Positions 45,851 through 57,874 of a stretch of DNA of 64,000 nucleotides are shown piece by piece. The number at the start of each line of letters is the position of its first letter. Positions within the stretch are counted from its first letter, which is position 1. Position numbers and translations under genes: made by a program. The notes beneath the pieces were generated by a model that worked only from the letters and a program-made list of their open reading frames with translations, searched no databases and had not been told where the DNA came from. This DNA comes from Xenopus tropicalis (lineage: Eukaryota > Chordata > Amphibia > Anura > Pipidae). Location: positions 16,905,212-16,969,211 of the forward strand of contig NC_030679.2 of NCBI RefSeq assembly GCF_000004195.4, in the 5' to 3' direction.

Positions 45851-47034
45851 GAAGGGCCTGAACTCTTCAACAGCAAATGATGTTAAAGCCACTAAAAGTG
45901 TTAAATGAATGTCAATTGGAGAGAAGCAAATATGCAGCATTACATTTCCTTTATTATCAAAAAGAACTAAATGTAATGCTACCCCAAACCTATATTTGGC
46001 AGAATATTCTTCTTTTATGCCATTTCCTAATTAGTATCTCTGTTCCTTACAACATTATACTAGGAGTCTAGGGTTAACTCAATTGGGCAGAACAGGAATT
46101 AATTTAAGCAAAAAAAAGTGCTTTCACAAGACACATAGTTATGGTATATTTTCAGTGTTCCAGCCTATAGAAGTTTTCAAACTTCTTTACAGAAAGTTGC
46201 AATAGATAGTGCTTTATTTTTACCAAGGCAACAGTATTGTATGTATATACTGAAAGTAGCTAACAACAGCTATACAATGGAATATCATTTTGTCCCACTG
46301 ATGCTGATGGCCCCCAGGACTCTTTGCCTTATGCCAAGGCATCTTAAATTGCAAAGAGTGTTTTTATCTAGGCAGAAGGGGCAAAGAAGGGTCATATAAA
46401 AGCTAAATATACAGAACACACCTGTTTAAACATTGTACAAGGAGTTAGCATACAGTCAGGCTGTGCAGGAAACTGCTTCCTGTCACCACTAAATCATAAT
46501 CCAATCATGGACTTTTCCAAAAGGGGTAAAACCCTTCTGCTGCCCTGAACTATCATAGCTTTAACCCTTTGAGTGCCACAGTTCACTCCTTTGATCCATT
46601 GACATGTAAATATCATGCAGCACAGATCACACAGCCAAATGGAAACACAGGATCTACAATGCAGGCAATACGGTCTTTATTTTCTGACATATATAAAATA
46701 TTTCTGTTAAATTTTCTGTGCATATATAACTAACCATGGCCATATTACTTAATACTATAGTGCTTACATAACTCCTTGTACTGTACTGGATATTGCATCC
46801 TATTATGTCTATGTGAAAATGCCAGCCCAGCTCTCTTATTTTCTCCCTCACAGAAAAATGCTCTTGTGTGTGCCTAAGGGTGAGAAGGTGCTCTTTCAAG
46901 TATTTTCACTTGATTTTTATACGCACTTATGCAAATGATTTTGATGTTGTATTTTCTAGCATAGAGATAAAAGGTGGGTAATGGGGAAACTACCCATGTG
47001 TGGGTTTGGCCCAAGTTACCCTGGACTAACCCCT
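45851..47034. other. Intergenic; one TTAACCC-type repeat end
   Basis: TTAACCCTTTGAGTGCCACAG at 46561-46581 resembles the end of the 18251-21646 element (CCTTTTTAGTGCCACAGG); only this end is recognisable. Nothing else is supported. Confidence 0.35.
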
Positions 47035-47315
47035 GATTTACTCATAACCTGTACAGAGAGATACCATACTATGCCAATATAATTAGTCATCAGTACTAAG
47101 CACAATTTTGCAGGAACAACTCCCTTAATTTGCTCATAACCCGTGCAGAGAGATACCATACTATGCCAATATAATTAGTCCTTAGTTTCTAAGCACAATT
47201 CTGCAGGAACAGTCCCCTTAATTTGCACATAGCCTGTACATAGAGATACCAAATCCAAGTCAGTGTAATTAGTCCCCTGTGATAAGCACAATTCTGCAGT
47301 AATTCTGTACAGTAT
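47035..47315. repeat. Three tandem ~105-bp units
   Basis: Unit: AGAGAGATACCATACTATGCCAATATAATTAGTC...CTAAGCACAATTYTGCAGGAACA...CTTAATTTGCNCATA. The first two are near-identical, the third diverged. Confidence 0.85.
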
Positions 47316-48746
47316 AGGGGAACCTAAATATGTGCCTGATACCCATTCAGCCAGTAAATACCAATTACACCCCTGTAACCAACTTTCTCGGCCCACAGTA
47401 CTTCCTCCAGCCCCCCCACCTGATGTCCTCAGATCCGATCAAGCACTTGGTGTACGATACACATAGGGTAGGGGAAGGTAGCAGAGGCATGTGTCTAAGG
47501 CCATTGTGCTCCCCCCACAGAGTTGTGCCCTAAACACATGGCTCTTCTGCCTACCGATAGTTCCAGCCCTGATTATTGCACAATGTTGCTGCTTCTAGCA
47601 AAAGCATGATGCAGTTGGTTAGTTGGCACTTCGAATAACCTCCAGATTAATTGTATTGGTTGCTAGAAGAGCAAATGTCACTTGGTATAGGCAATGTGCC
47701 CCAAAGCCCAATGGCCATTAACCAGAGAATGATTTACAGTCAGGCTCCACCTAAATATTAAAGAGAAAAAATAAGATCTGAATATTTGGCCAATATGGGA
47801 TGGCATGGGTGGTCTGATATGGTCCTCGGCCAACACAATTTTTCTGGCATTAGATTGTGAGCACTCAGTATAAGGTTCTTTTGCCATATATAAATGATAA
47901 TCAAGAAATATATTAAACTCATTGCCTGATCTCAAATTCTCTACAACTAAACAGCTGAGCCACAGCTGCAGCGGCCTGTGGAATTCGCAATGTACTGATC
48001 TCAAACTAAGAGAAAAAATAATCAAATGCTTCTAAAAACTGAACATCAACATTCCATATAAATATGACTTCCATTAAAGCACCACTATAGCCTCAAAATT
48101 TCCAGTACAATTCTGCATAAAACAGGGTAATACCTATATATGGTATGCCAACTGTTTCTATATAATAGGACATTTATTCACTATACTACATGTTCAAGGG
48201 CAAGATAAAGAGTAAAAAAAAGAAATAAAGAGTAATAAAGAGTTTTACATATTTTTAACCAAAGGGGCCAGTGGTGTTTCTGGAGCTGCTGTTGCCCAAG
48301 GCCTTGATACCACCCCCCACCCTCTCCACGCCTTTTTGCCATTTCAGTGGGTCAAGGGTCTTGCTCTCTTTTCACTAAAAGAGCTGAATTTACCAACCTG
48401 CAAATAAAACAATGGTTGCTTCAGCAGGGCTAAACCTGCAGATGTTAATTACAATGATCCCTTTGCCATATAGCAAAATTCCTTGTTCCTGAATCACAGT
48501 AGTTGGCTCTAAGGAAAAGGTGCACAAGGTGCTAGGATACTGATGCTTAAATCTACAAAACATGGGTAAAATTATTTCTGCGAGGTGTTTTTATGAATAC
48601 AAATTGAGCCTAGGCATTTCATAGTGTACAACACAAGCAGGGCTATGTAAGAAAAGGTGCACCAGGTCTAGTAACACAACAACCAATAAGATGTTTACTC
48701 ATATGTTTCAGCAGTCTATGGCCACCTTTCACCGTGTATGGCCACC
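47316..48746. other. Intergenic, no gene recognised
   Basis: No supported exon or RNA. A TATGGCCACCTTTCACCGTGTATGGCCACC direct repeat at 48718-48745 precedes the next MITE. Confidence 0.35.
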
Positions 48747-48750
48747 TTAA

Positions 48751-49161
48751 AGGAACACTAACACAAAAATATTTAAATACCTTATAAGTCACAAAACATC
48801 TCTAACATTAGGTCTAGCCTTTCCCCCTTGCCTTTTTTAAATGCTTCGTGTAGAATTTTAGTGACGAAAGTTGTCTTCATGTCGGAGGACCTTCGGCACT
48901 TAAGCTTTTTATCAGCTTATGTAGTTTAAATTAATGATCGCAACATTACCCCCCAAACTGTCTGAAGAAATAGAAACATAAATTTAAACTACATAAGCTG
49001 ATAAAAAGCTTAAGTGCCGAAGGTCCTCCAACACGAAGACAACTTCCGTGTAAAATTCTACACGAAGCATTTAAAAAAGGCAAGGGGGGAAAGGCTAGAC
49101 CTAATATTAGAGATGTTTTATGACTTATAAGGCATTTAAATATTTTTGTGTTAGTGTTCCT
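48751..49161. mobile_element. Foldback MITE with ~180-bp arms, TSD TTAA
   Basis: AGGAACACTAACACAAAAATATTTAAAT ... complement, TTAA at 48747-48750 and 49162-49165. The two arms match over ~180 bp (for example AACTACATAAGCTGATAAAA near 48980 against TTTTATCAGCTTATGTAGTT near 48907) around a short centre. Confidence 0.9.
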
Positions 49162-49165
49162 TTAA

Positions 49166-51131
49166 GGCTGAGTTATTCCTTCCACTGTTAAACAGAATGG
49201 CCATCTTGTAGCCTCTTCAGTTGTTAGTTTTTCCACCATGACACTTGACAATAAGTACTTCACTGTCTTAACAGTGTCCAAAATTAAGTATTTCCAGACA
49301 TGAACTAGGCTCAAGAATAACTCTCTTTTCATGGGCTTAGTTTACTCTTCGGAAACAAACTTGTTTTTTCCTTTTTTTAAGATCGGGACGGGTTAGGGGT
49401 TGTTTGCCGCAGGACATCGTTCCTCTGCATGCCTGTCCAATGAAAACACAGCAAATTCTGTAACTCTGCATCTGTTAGGGCCATTCAGTGTTTTACTGGA
49501 GAGCTAACTGGCTGGACAGCTATGGATGTGTGTGTAGAGCTCAGGTACTGGGCTGAAGACATTTCTGCAAGGAATGATATCCTTGGCATAAATAAAAGAA
49601 GTGGTTGTCTGATGAAAGCTAGTCTATGTGATTAAGTTATGTAATATGTAGGCCAGGGAAGGATTTTAGGCAGTGACAACAAGTTTTTATACTTAACCAC
49701 CAGCTCCAGAAAAGGGGCTTTGTAGTACCCAGAAAATGAACTTGGTACAAGTGAAGCAGCCCATTTGGGGTGCACTAATCCCGGGGTACAAAAGGAACAA
49801 TAAAGGAATTAAGGTCCCGTATACAATACTTAAGCAACTCCAGAAAGTGCTAATTTCTGTCTTTATGATTTTGTTTAGATGGGCACCCAGGTATTTGGCT
49901 GCAGTATTGAACTGCATTACATAGCACTGAAGTAAGGTTGAAAAACAGACACAAAATATATCAAGGTCAACCTTACAAGTCTCCTTGTTGTATTGCTACA
50001 GAGAAAGATATAAGGATATGAGAAGTTATCTTCTAAAATCATAGTAATATATATTGTTATGGGTAATACACAAAGAGCCATCAAAATCCTGTATATTATA
50101 TTATTATCAATACCCCCTGTTGTAAGATCAGGATATTAGAAGTTACGTCAGAGTTACAAGGCCCATATAGAGATCATAGAGCATAGAGTGACTTCTTATA
50201 TATCCTATATACTGTATACATTAGGGGATTTATAATTTCCTATATATTTTACAAGGGTTGATACTTTTTCTATATAAATACATACTGGTTTGAAAGTCTA
50301 GCCCGTGGAGTACATATTTGAAGGACTCAATCTTTGCACTGAACAATCTTTAGAAATATAATTATCACCAATCAAAATTATAGATCAGTGTTTATTGCTT
50401 CATGCAATAACTTTATATATACATGTTGCATATATAAAGTAGCATGCTCATTAATATAAGAACTGTTTGTCCCTTCAAAACATTTGCATGCTCTGATCTA
50501 AATTTGATTAAATAACCTTGTTTATTTGCTTGGCATGACCAGAAGGGAATGTTTTCTCCACCAATGAGTGTTTACTGCCAGTAATCTTCCAAGTAAAACA
50601 GGGAGCTTAAATATGATTGACTGGGCTAGGAAGGTGGGGATGGTCTGCGTTGCTGCCAGCCACGGCTGTAACTTTCCATCAAGAGCAATCAAAGCCAAGA
50701 GAACTGAAGTGACTTAACCTTGTGCATTGAGGGAAGACATGTCTGCACCAAAAGAATTGAAAGCAAGTCAGCTTATTGTACATGGATGACTGCTTCCCTG
50801 GGAACAGCAGATCCAGTCAAAATATACAGTGTGGAAAGACATTCATGTAAATGATGTGAATAGACAGGAATGCTGGTTGGAAAGAACATTTAAAGGAACA
50901 ATCACAACAAAAATGCAACTTTTTTTGGTAGAGAGAATGCTAACAAACACTGTACATGGAACAAGTTTATATACTGCTATAGAGCTTATGAAACATGCAA
51001 CTGCTTGTCAACTGCCTACTGTGTTTCCTTTGAAGTGTCCATTAATTTAAAAGGCCAGTCTATCTCAGGCAAAACCAAGGGAAGGCAAGCAAAAGCCTGA
51101 AAGTATATTGTGAAGTTACTTAGAACATATT
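49166..51131. other. Region upstream of SPARC; promoter and exon 1 not located
   Basis: SPARC genes have a non-coding first exon, and the acceptor at 52468 shows one exists. I cannot place it. TTAAATATGA near 50607 followed by G/C-richer sequence (50625-50690) is a weak candidate core promoter. No long ORF. Confidence 0.25.
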
Positions 51132-52162
51132 GGGGTTGATTCACTAAAGTGCGTTAATTTTTATTGCACGCTTTTTTGCGTTTAAAAAAGACGCGACAAT
51201 TAGCGCGCAATTCACTACAGTATTATCGCATGCGTTAATTTGCACGCAACCACATGCGGTATTGTTAACGCATGCGTTAATTAGCGCGCAGAAAAGAATA
51301 CTAACGCATGATTCACAAACACTTAGACGCGCTAAATATCGCATTAGACTATGCGAAAATTAACACCTACTTGAGGCAGGTGGTAATTATAGAAAAGTAC
51401 AGTTAATGAGCTTTTGGCAATAAAATATGGACTTTGCAGTGTTATTTATTCAAGTCTGTGTTGGCCCTAGAGTGATGTAGCCTCCAGTTTGCCGCATATA
51501 AATAGTAGCCACATATAAATAGTAGCCGCATATAAATAGTAGCCGCATATAAATAGTGCATATAAATAGTAGCATAAAAATAGTAGCACATATAAATAGT
51601 GCATATAAATAGTAGCATATAAATAGTAGCCACATATAAATAGTGCATATAAATAGTAGCATATAAATAGTAGCCACATATAAATAGTGCATATAAATAG
51701 TAGCATATAAATAGTAGTAAATAGTAGCCACATATAAATAGTGCATATAAATAGTAGCATATAAATAGTAGCCGCATATAAATATTAGCATAGAAATAGT
51801 AGCATAGAAATATTTATATGCGGCTACTATTTATATGCTACTATTTATATGCACTATTTATATGTGGCTACTATTTATATGCTACTATTTATATGCACTA
51901 TTTATATGTGGCTACTATTTATATGCTACTATTTATATGTGGCTACTATGTATACGCGGCGACTATTAGCGCACATAATAATAGGCGTTAATTAGCGCGC
52001 ATGCGGTATCGCGCAATATGCAATATCGCGCGTAAATTAGCACAAGTGTGCTTATAGTGAATCGTGCATTAAGTGGCAATTAAGTGAAAATTTAGACGCG
52101 ATAAAATTTTTATCGCACGCTATAAATAGCGCACGTTTTAACGCACTTTAGTGAATCACCCC
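51132..52162. mobile_element. Harbinger-like MITE with giant internal hairpin array
   Basis: GGGGTTGATTCACTAAAGTGCGTTAA ... TTAACGCACTTTAGTGAATCACCCC. Flanks TATT (51128-51131) and TATT (52163-52166) are duplicated. The interior carries ~20 copies of CATATAAATAGTAG (51495-51800) facing ~10 inverted copies CTACTATTTATATG (51812-51950). Third copy of the family at 550 and 1409. It ends ~300 bp before SPARC coding exon 1. Confidence 0.88.
51495..51950. repeat. Head-to-head CATATAAATAGTAG arrays
   Basis: A 14-bp unit in direct tandem, then the complementary unit in tandem, forming one large potential stem. Tyr/Leu-rich frames over it are artefacts. Confidence 0.9.
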
Positions 52163-52467
52163 TATTTTCTTTCATTAGGCAACATGTTAGTTTTGAGTTA
52201 ACATCACCTTTGTAGATGTCAGTTAACATTGACCTAGTGTGTGGGTGCCTTATAATGTGTTGTTAAAATGATCATAAAAGAGAATCAAACAAAACAGGTA
52301 TCGAGATTACACCTCATAGAAACCATGCCCATTTATATGTCTTATTTGAGATCTCTAGTATCAGTGAGTTTTAATATGTATCATTTTTGCAATGTATTCG
52401 TTGCCTTGTGTTTTAAAAGCAATCTAAGATTTTTTTTTTAATTAATAACATTGGGTTTTTCTTCTAG

Positions 52468-52537
52468 GTCCGACTTCAGAATGAGGGTCTGGGTCTTCTT
52501 CGTCTTGTGCCTGGTTGGCAAAGCTCTAGCTGCCCCT
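52468..52537 (+). CDS. sparc: SPARC exon with start codon (coding from 52481)
   Basis: Acceptor TTCTTCTAG ends at 52467, 13 nt of leader, ATG 52481, 19 codons covering the signal peptide, donor GTGAGT at 52538. Ends in phase 0. Confidence 0.95.
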
Positions 52538-55500
52538 GTGAGTATTCTGCTGGCTTCTATAGAGATATATCATATTTGTGGGTTCTCTATGATAACATTT
52601 TTGTTATATCCATCCAGCAACAGGATGCTTTACCAGAAGAGGAAGAGGTGATAGAAGATGTTCCAACAGAGGTAGGATTGCAATCATCATCTCTAGTTAG
52701 GCACTGGTTTATTATGGAATCAGCAAGGAATCAGACCTTTGCTACCCTCTTCAAGACTACAGTAGATCAGTATATTTTAACAGCTGATTTGTTGCTATTG
52801 GTTAATGAACAGATAATGAAGTATTATCTATGACCCATATTGTGACCATTTTACTTTCTTTTTTGATCGACAGTGGAACCATAGCATAGGGATACCTTAT
52901 TCTTGCTTAATTATCTAGCCATCGCTTATTTACCCTTAATATTAATAGCCAATCAAGTACATCTAAATCTTTGTAATTACTGTCACTGCATCTTTGTTGA
53001 CAGCCTCCCTCTTGTCCTTATTATAGGAGACAGTGGGTGCTAATCCTGTGCAGGTTGAAGTCGGGGAGTTTGACGACGCAGTCAATGAGGAGGAGGAGGA
53101 AGAGCCATCTGAGAGTAAGTATGGTTTCTAACCAAATTATAAAATATTTTGTTTTACATCTATGTTGCAGTGATCTCCCTTATTCTGTTGTCTATGACCC
53201 TATATGTACACTTGCAGTCAGACATAAAGACAATAGCTGATATGCTGTTAAAACTTGAATATTTTGATTTCTTAATTTTTTATCTTTTTTGATAGATCCA
53301 TGCCTGAACCACCACTGCAAACATGGCAAAGTTTGTGAAGTAGATGAAAGCAACACCCCAATGTGTGTGTGCCAAGACCCATCTACCTGCCCCAGTAGTT
53401 TAGCCGAGTTTGAGAAGGTAAGTCCAAAAAACAGCATGTATTGTACATAATGAGGATACATAACCTGTCGATATGATTGAGTTCTTTTTCTCTGGACAAT
53501 ATGTACATATAAATAGAGGAGACCAGTTATGTATTCTAGCCCACGTGTTTGTGCTAAACCTATTAAATGAGGGTATCATACCAAAAAAGGAGCTCTACAG
53601 TGGAACAATGACTAAAAACACCGTAGAACAGAACATGACCATCAGTTGGGCCAAAGGTTCACTGTTGCTTGTTTTTTGTTATATCATCATTTGACTAGCA
53701 TATACTTCACTTACATATACTATACTGTAAATGCTGGATTATTGACAAACTTCTTTAAACAACTTCATGGAAAACAACATGCTTTATGGTTTCATATCAG
53801 ACTCAACAAACTACTGTTATAATGAGACTGATCTCATCAATGTCTCGGAAGAGTGAATCTGTTACAACACAAGACAGTGTCTGTATGCTTGAACTGAGTG
53901 CAACCATCCACAATAGCTGTTGTAAAATCGCAACAAACCTGGATGAGGCTTTTATTGTCTTTTCTAATTACAAGATCTTAGCAAAAAAGTGATATAAAGC
54001 ACTGTCATAAAAATGTCATAAAAAGTGTCTCTAGGGTTTTTACTTTTTAAAATGTTAAGATGGGCATTCAAATAGATGGAGTAAAGTTGCATTATTCCCA
54101 AAAGCCTCACTCCAGTTTCATGAAAGTTGCTTTTGTTGGTTTTTATGAATCTGAACACTGATTTGTTATGATATGTAGGTCTATCAGCCAGTCAGTCTGA
54201 GAATCTAATGTCAGTGTTATTGGATTTGTTTGTTCAAGGTGTGCTATTTTTGAAGGGATTCTGTCACAGGAAAACATGCTTTTTACAAAATGCATTGGTT
54301 AATATCGATCCTCCAACAGAATACTGCATTGAAATCCATTTTTCAAAGGAACAAGGAGATTTTTTAATATATCATTTCGAAATTTGACATGGGGCTAGAC
54401 ATAACCTAAGTTTCCCAGGTGAGCTTAGCCATGTGATGCACCATAAAAATCATGACAGAATCCCTTTAAGCACATTTTAGATGCTATCTAAAGACCTATT
54501 TTTACATTAGAGCCAAAGATTGGGCACTTGGTAAATGCAGAAAAATATTGTATCTGTGCCTAATGTGAAAGATACAGTCCATAGGCACAACACTCATTCC
54601 CTACATAAAGATTAAGCCTCAAAAAAACAGGGCTCCCTTAATGCATATTATAAGCCCTGATAAGTCCTTATCCATATGAAGACTGTTTACACTTGTGTGA
54701 TCTTATTGGTCCCATTTTGTTGATCAGTGTACTCTAGCCATCTATGTGCGCACCCATGAATTTTACTACAATTGCTTCCACAGGTCTGTGGCACAGATAA
54801 CAAGACCTATGAATCTTCCTGCCACTTCTTTGCAACCAAATGCACCCTGGAAGGGACCAAGAAGGGCCATAAACTGCATCTTGATTATATTGGACCATGC
54901 AAATGTGAGTCTGCATATATAATACTGACTGAGAGGATAATATGTGCCTCAATACACCTTACCAATAATATTTCTAAACATACAAATACACCTCTATTGC
55001 AATCCTTTTCTTAAAAATACAAGTATCTTATTGCTGGTGATAAAAATGTGTAAAAGTATAACTTAGACTGACTTCTAGGATTCAGATGATGTTTTCTTGC
55101 ACTTTGGTGCAAACTATAAGCTAGTCAAGGTCCATAACTCATTAACATTTGTTGGCACTGGTAAACTCTAAATGGTCAATATTGCAGTCTACTCTGGCAG
55201 CCACATCACATTCACTTGCCTTGATTATAAGAAATCTAATGCTGTCACATGTTAGAGTTACTTTTCCCACAATGAGAAAGAGCCCTTAATAGCATAGCAT
55301 CTTAATTTTCCCCTACATTGTAACTTCGATTGTTAGTTCTTTAAAACAACCATACATTAAGAGCATCTTTGCACCTAGTGCCAATGGACCTGTTGTGTCT
55401 AATATTATAAATGAGGAGTTAGAAATAGCATAGAAGAGCTCAAGGGAACCCTGTAAATATGCTGGATTATATTGCTTTTTGCAATTTATACACATTACCA

Positions 55501-57825
55501 TTTAAAGCCTCATAAATGTGATTCTGTTAAACAGTGGAAAAAAATCAAACCATAGACAGACTGTACGCAGCAAGCATACACATTATAATAAAGCTGATAT
55601 CACTGTTAGGCTTGAGAACTTGGGATACAGTATTCAGATTTTCCACTGCAATGTGTCAGCTACCCATAGCCCCCAAGGAGAAATAAACTTTGCTTTTCTG
55701 GTCTGAGCTTGTGTACTTTTCCCATATGGTATGTGTGATTTCCAGCTGGAGTTTGTAAGCCTTAACTATTCTGTTGGCGCAGCTCTCCCACTCTATAGAG
55801 GGGCTACCCTTAAGGGCTTGCACATGTTCCACTTAAACACAGATGTGTTGGTGCCTGCACCTCCCCTCTATGAAACAGTTAGGCTTCGTTCAGTGTAAAG
55901 GGCTCGTATTGTAATCTTTCCACTAAGAATGTGTAACATGGTACGCAATATTGGAGAATCTTCTTGCAAACAAAGAAACCTCTGTGAGGATCCTCCTTCA
56001 TTGTAACAAACAATTCTCCCTGGGGAGGCCTGTTAGTTAAGGCTGTGAAGCAATTAACTATTATTATAATCTGGCAGTCATGATTTTTTATTCTAGCTTT
56101 ATTCCACACTGTAGTTACTATGAACAGACTTTAGTAACTGGACAGTAGTTTATATACCAGACTGTTGAGCTACAGAGCAAAGAAAATTAAATAATAGGAA
56201 AAGATTAAAAAGTACAAAAGAAAAAACAGTTGCTAATTGTCTTACAATACCCACAATTTACACAGGGTACTTGCTTCCCCTAGACTTCCCTGAGCAACTG
56301 TACATATTTCATGGTCTATTAAAGGCGATATACACCTTCCTTAATGACTTCCTGAGAGAATGTAAAGTGTAAGAGATCAACAATGCTGAAGGTGGTTTAT
56401 GTCCCCTTTAAGAATTGATTACTGATGTTCTAGGTGTGGGGAAAGGGGAAAAAAATGTTCTAAATATGTTTTCCCTATACTATTTATTGTTTCCTATATA
56501 GACAGTCAAGAAGGTGTAACATAATGAGTCCACAGAACATCCTTTAGTTTACATTTTTAATAGTAACCAAAGTAAAATCATTAATAACTATAGTAATAGT
56601 ACACTTCCCCTTTAATTACAATTTCTTTGTATATACTGTTAATATTCATGTTAAATTATGTACTTTTGTACCAGAAAATATTTACAGTTATGTGCTGAAA
56701 ATCCCCTTATACAAGTAACAACAGGGCCAAGTTAACATGTGATTTTTGGAAGCCTTCTCGGTACTCATACATTTGCTCATTTCTGGATTTTATAAGTTAA
56801 CGGAACAAAGTATTTCATTGCTAAATGTATTCCCCATCTTGGCTGCAATTTGGAGCTCAGGGCTGCTGTCTAGATTATGCATTTGGCTGCCAAAGTAACA
56901 ATGCGTGCTGTTATACTTATAGACATTGCTCCCTGTTTGGACAACGAGCTGAGCGAATTTCCCCTGCGTATGCGTGACTGGCTCAAGAATGTCCTGGTCA
57001 GTCTGTATGAAAGAGATGAGAACAACAATTTACTGAATGAAAAGCAGAAACTGAGGGTGAGTTCATAAAAAGGGAACAGAGTACAGGTATGGGATCCCTT
57101 ATCCGGAAACCCGTTATGCAGAAAGTTCCCATAGACTCCATTATAATAAAATAATTTTAATTTAAAAAAAATGATTTCCTTTTTATCTGTGATAATAAAA
57201 CAGTACCTTATACTTGATCCCAACTAAGAAAGAATTAATCCTTATTGGAGGCAAAACAAGCCTATTGGGTTTGTTCAATATTTAAATGATGTTTAGCAGA
57301 CTTAAGTTATGGAAAGATCCCTTATCCAGAAAACCCCAGGTACTGAGCATTCTGGATAACAGGTCCCATACCTGTATAACGTTCCAATCTGTGATCACAC
57401 TTAAAGGGAACATAAGCAATAGCTTCCCTAAGTTCCTCTGCTGCTTGCAGTTGAGTACTATCAACAGAATCATATTGGACACTTACCTAGGGATAGGTTC
57501 TCTTTCCTAAGATAAGTGAGTGAGCTTCCTGAACTAAAACAGGTTGTGTCTATGTAATGTACCAGGTGAAGAAGATCCATGAGAATGAGAAGCGCTTGGA
57601 AGCTGGAGACCACTCTATGGAACTGCTGGCACGTGACTTTGAGAAGAACTACAACATGTACATTTTCCCTGTACACTGGCAATTTGGCCAGCTGGACCAA
57701 CACCCCATCGATGGGTAGGTGAACCCATTGAAGTTTAGAGTTAAGGCAACTGTGTTTAATTATCCTGAAGTGGTCCTCTTATGGGCACAAAACTTATTAT
57801 ATCACAATAACTATTATTCACGTGT

Positions 57826-57874
<49 letters not shown>

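Noticed and set aside
51442..51791. Tyr/Leu-rich hydrophobic ORFs as a membrane protein
   Set aside because: Artefact of the CATATAAATAGTAG array, open in three frames.
52507..52833. 108-aa frame running from SPARC exon into the intron as an alternative protein
   Set aside because: It reads through a clear GTGAGT donor in the wrong frame; the spliced SPARC frame explains the sequence.
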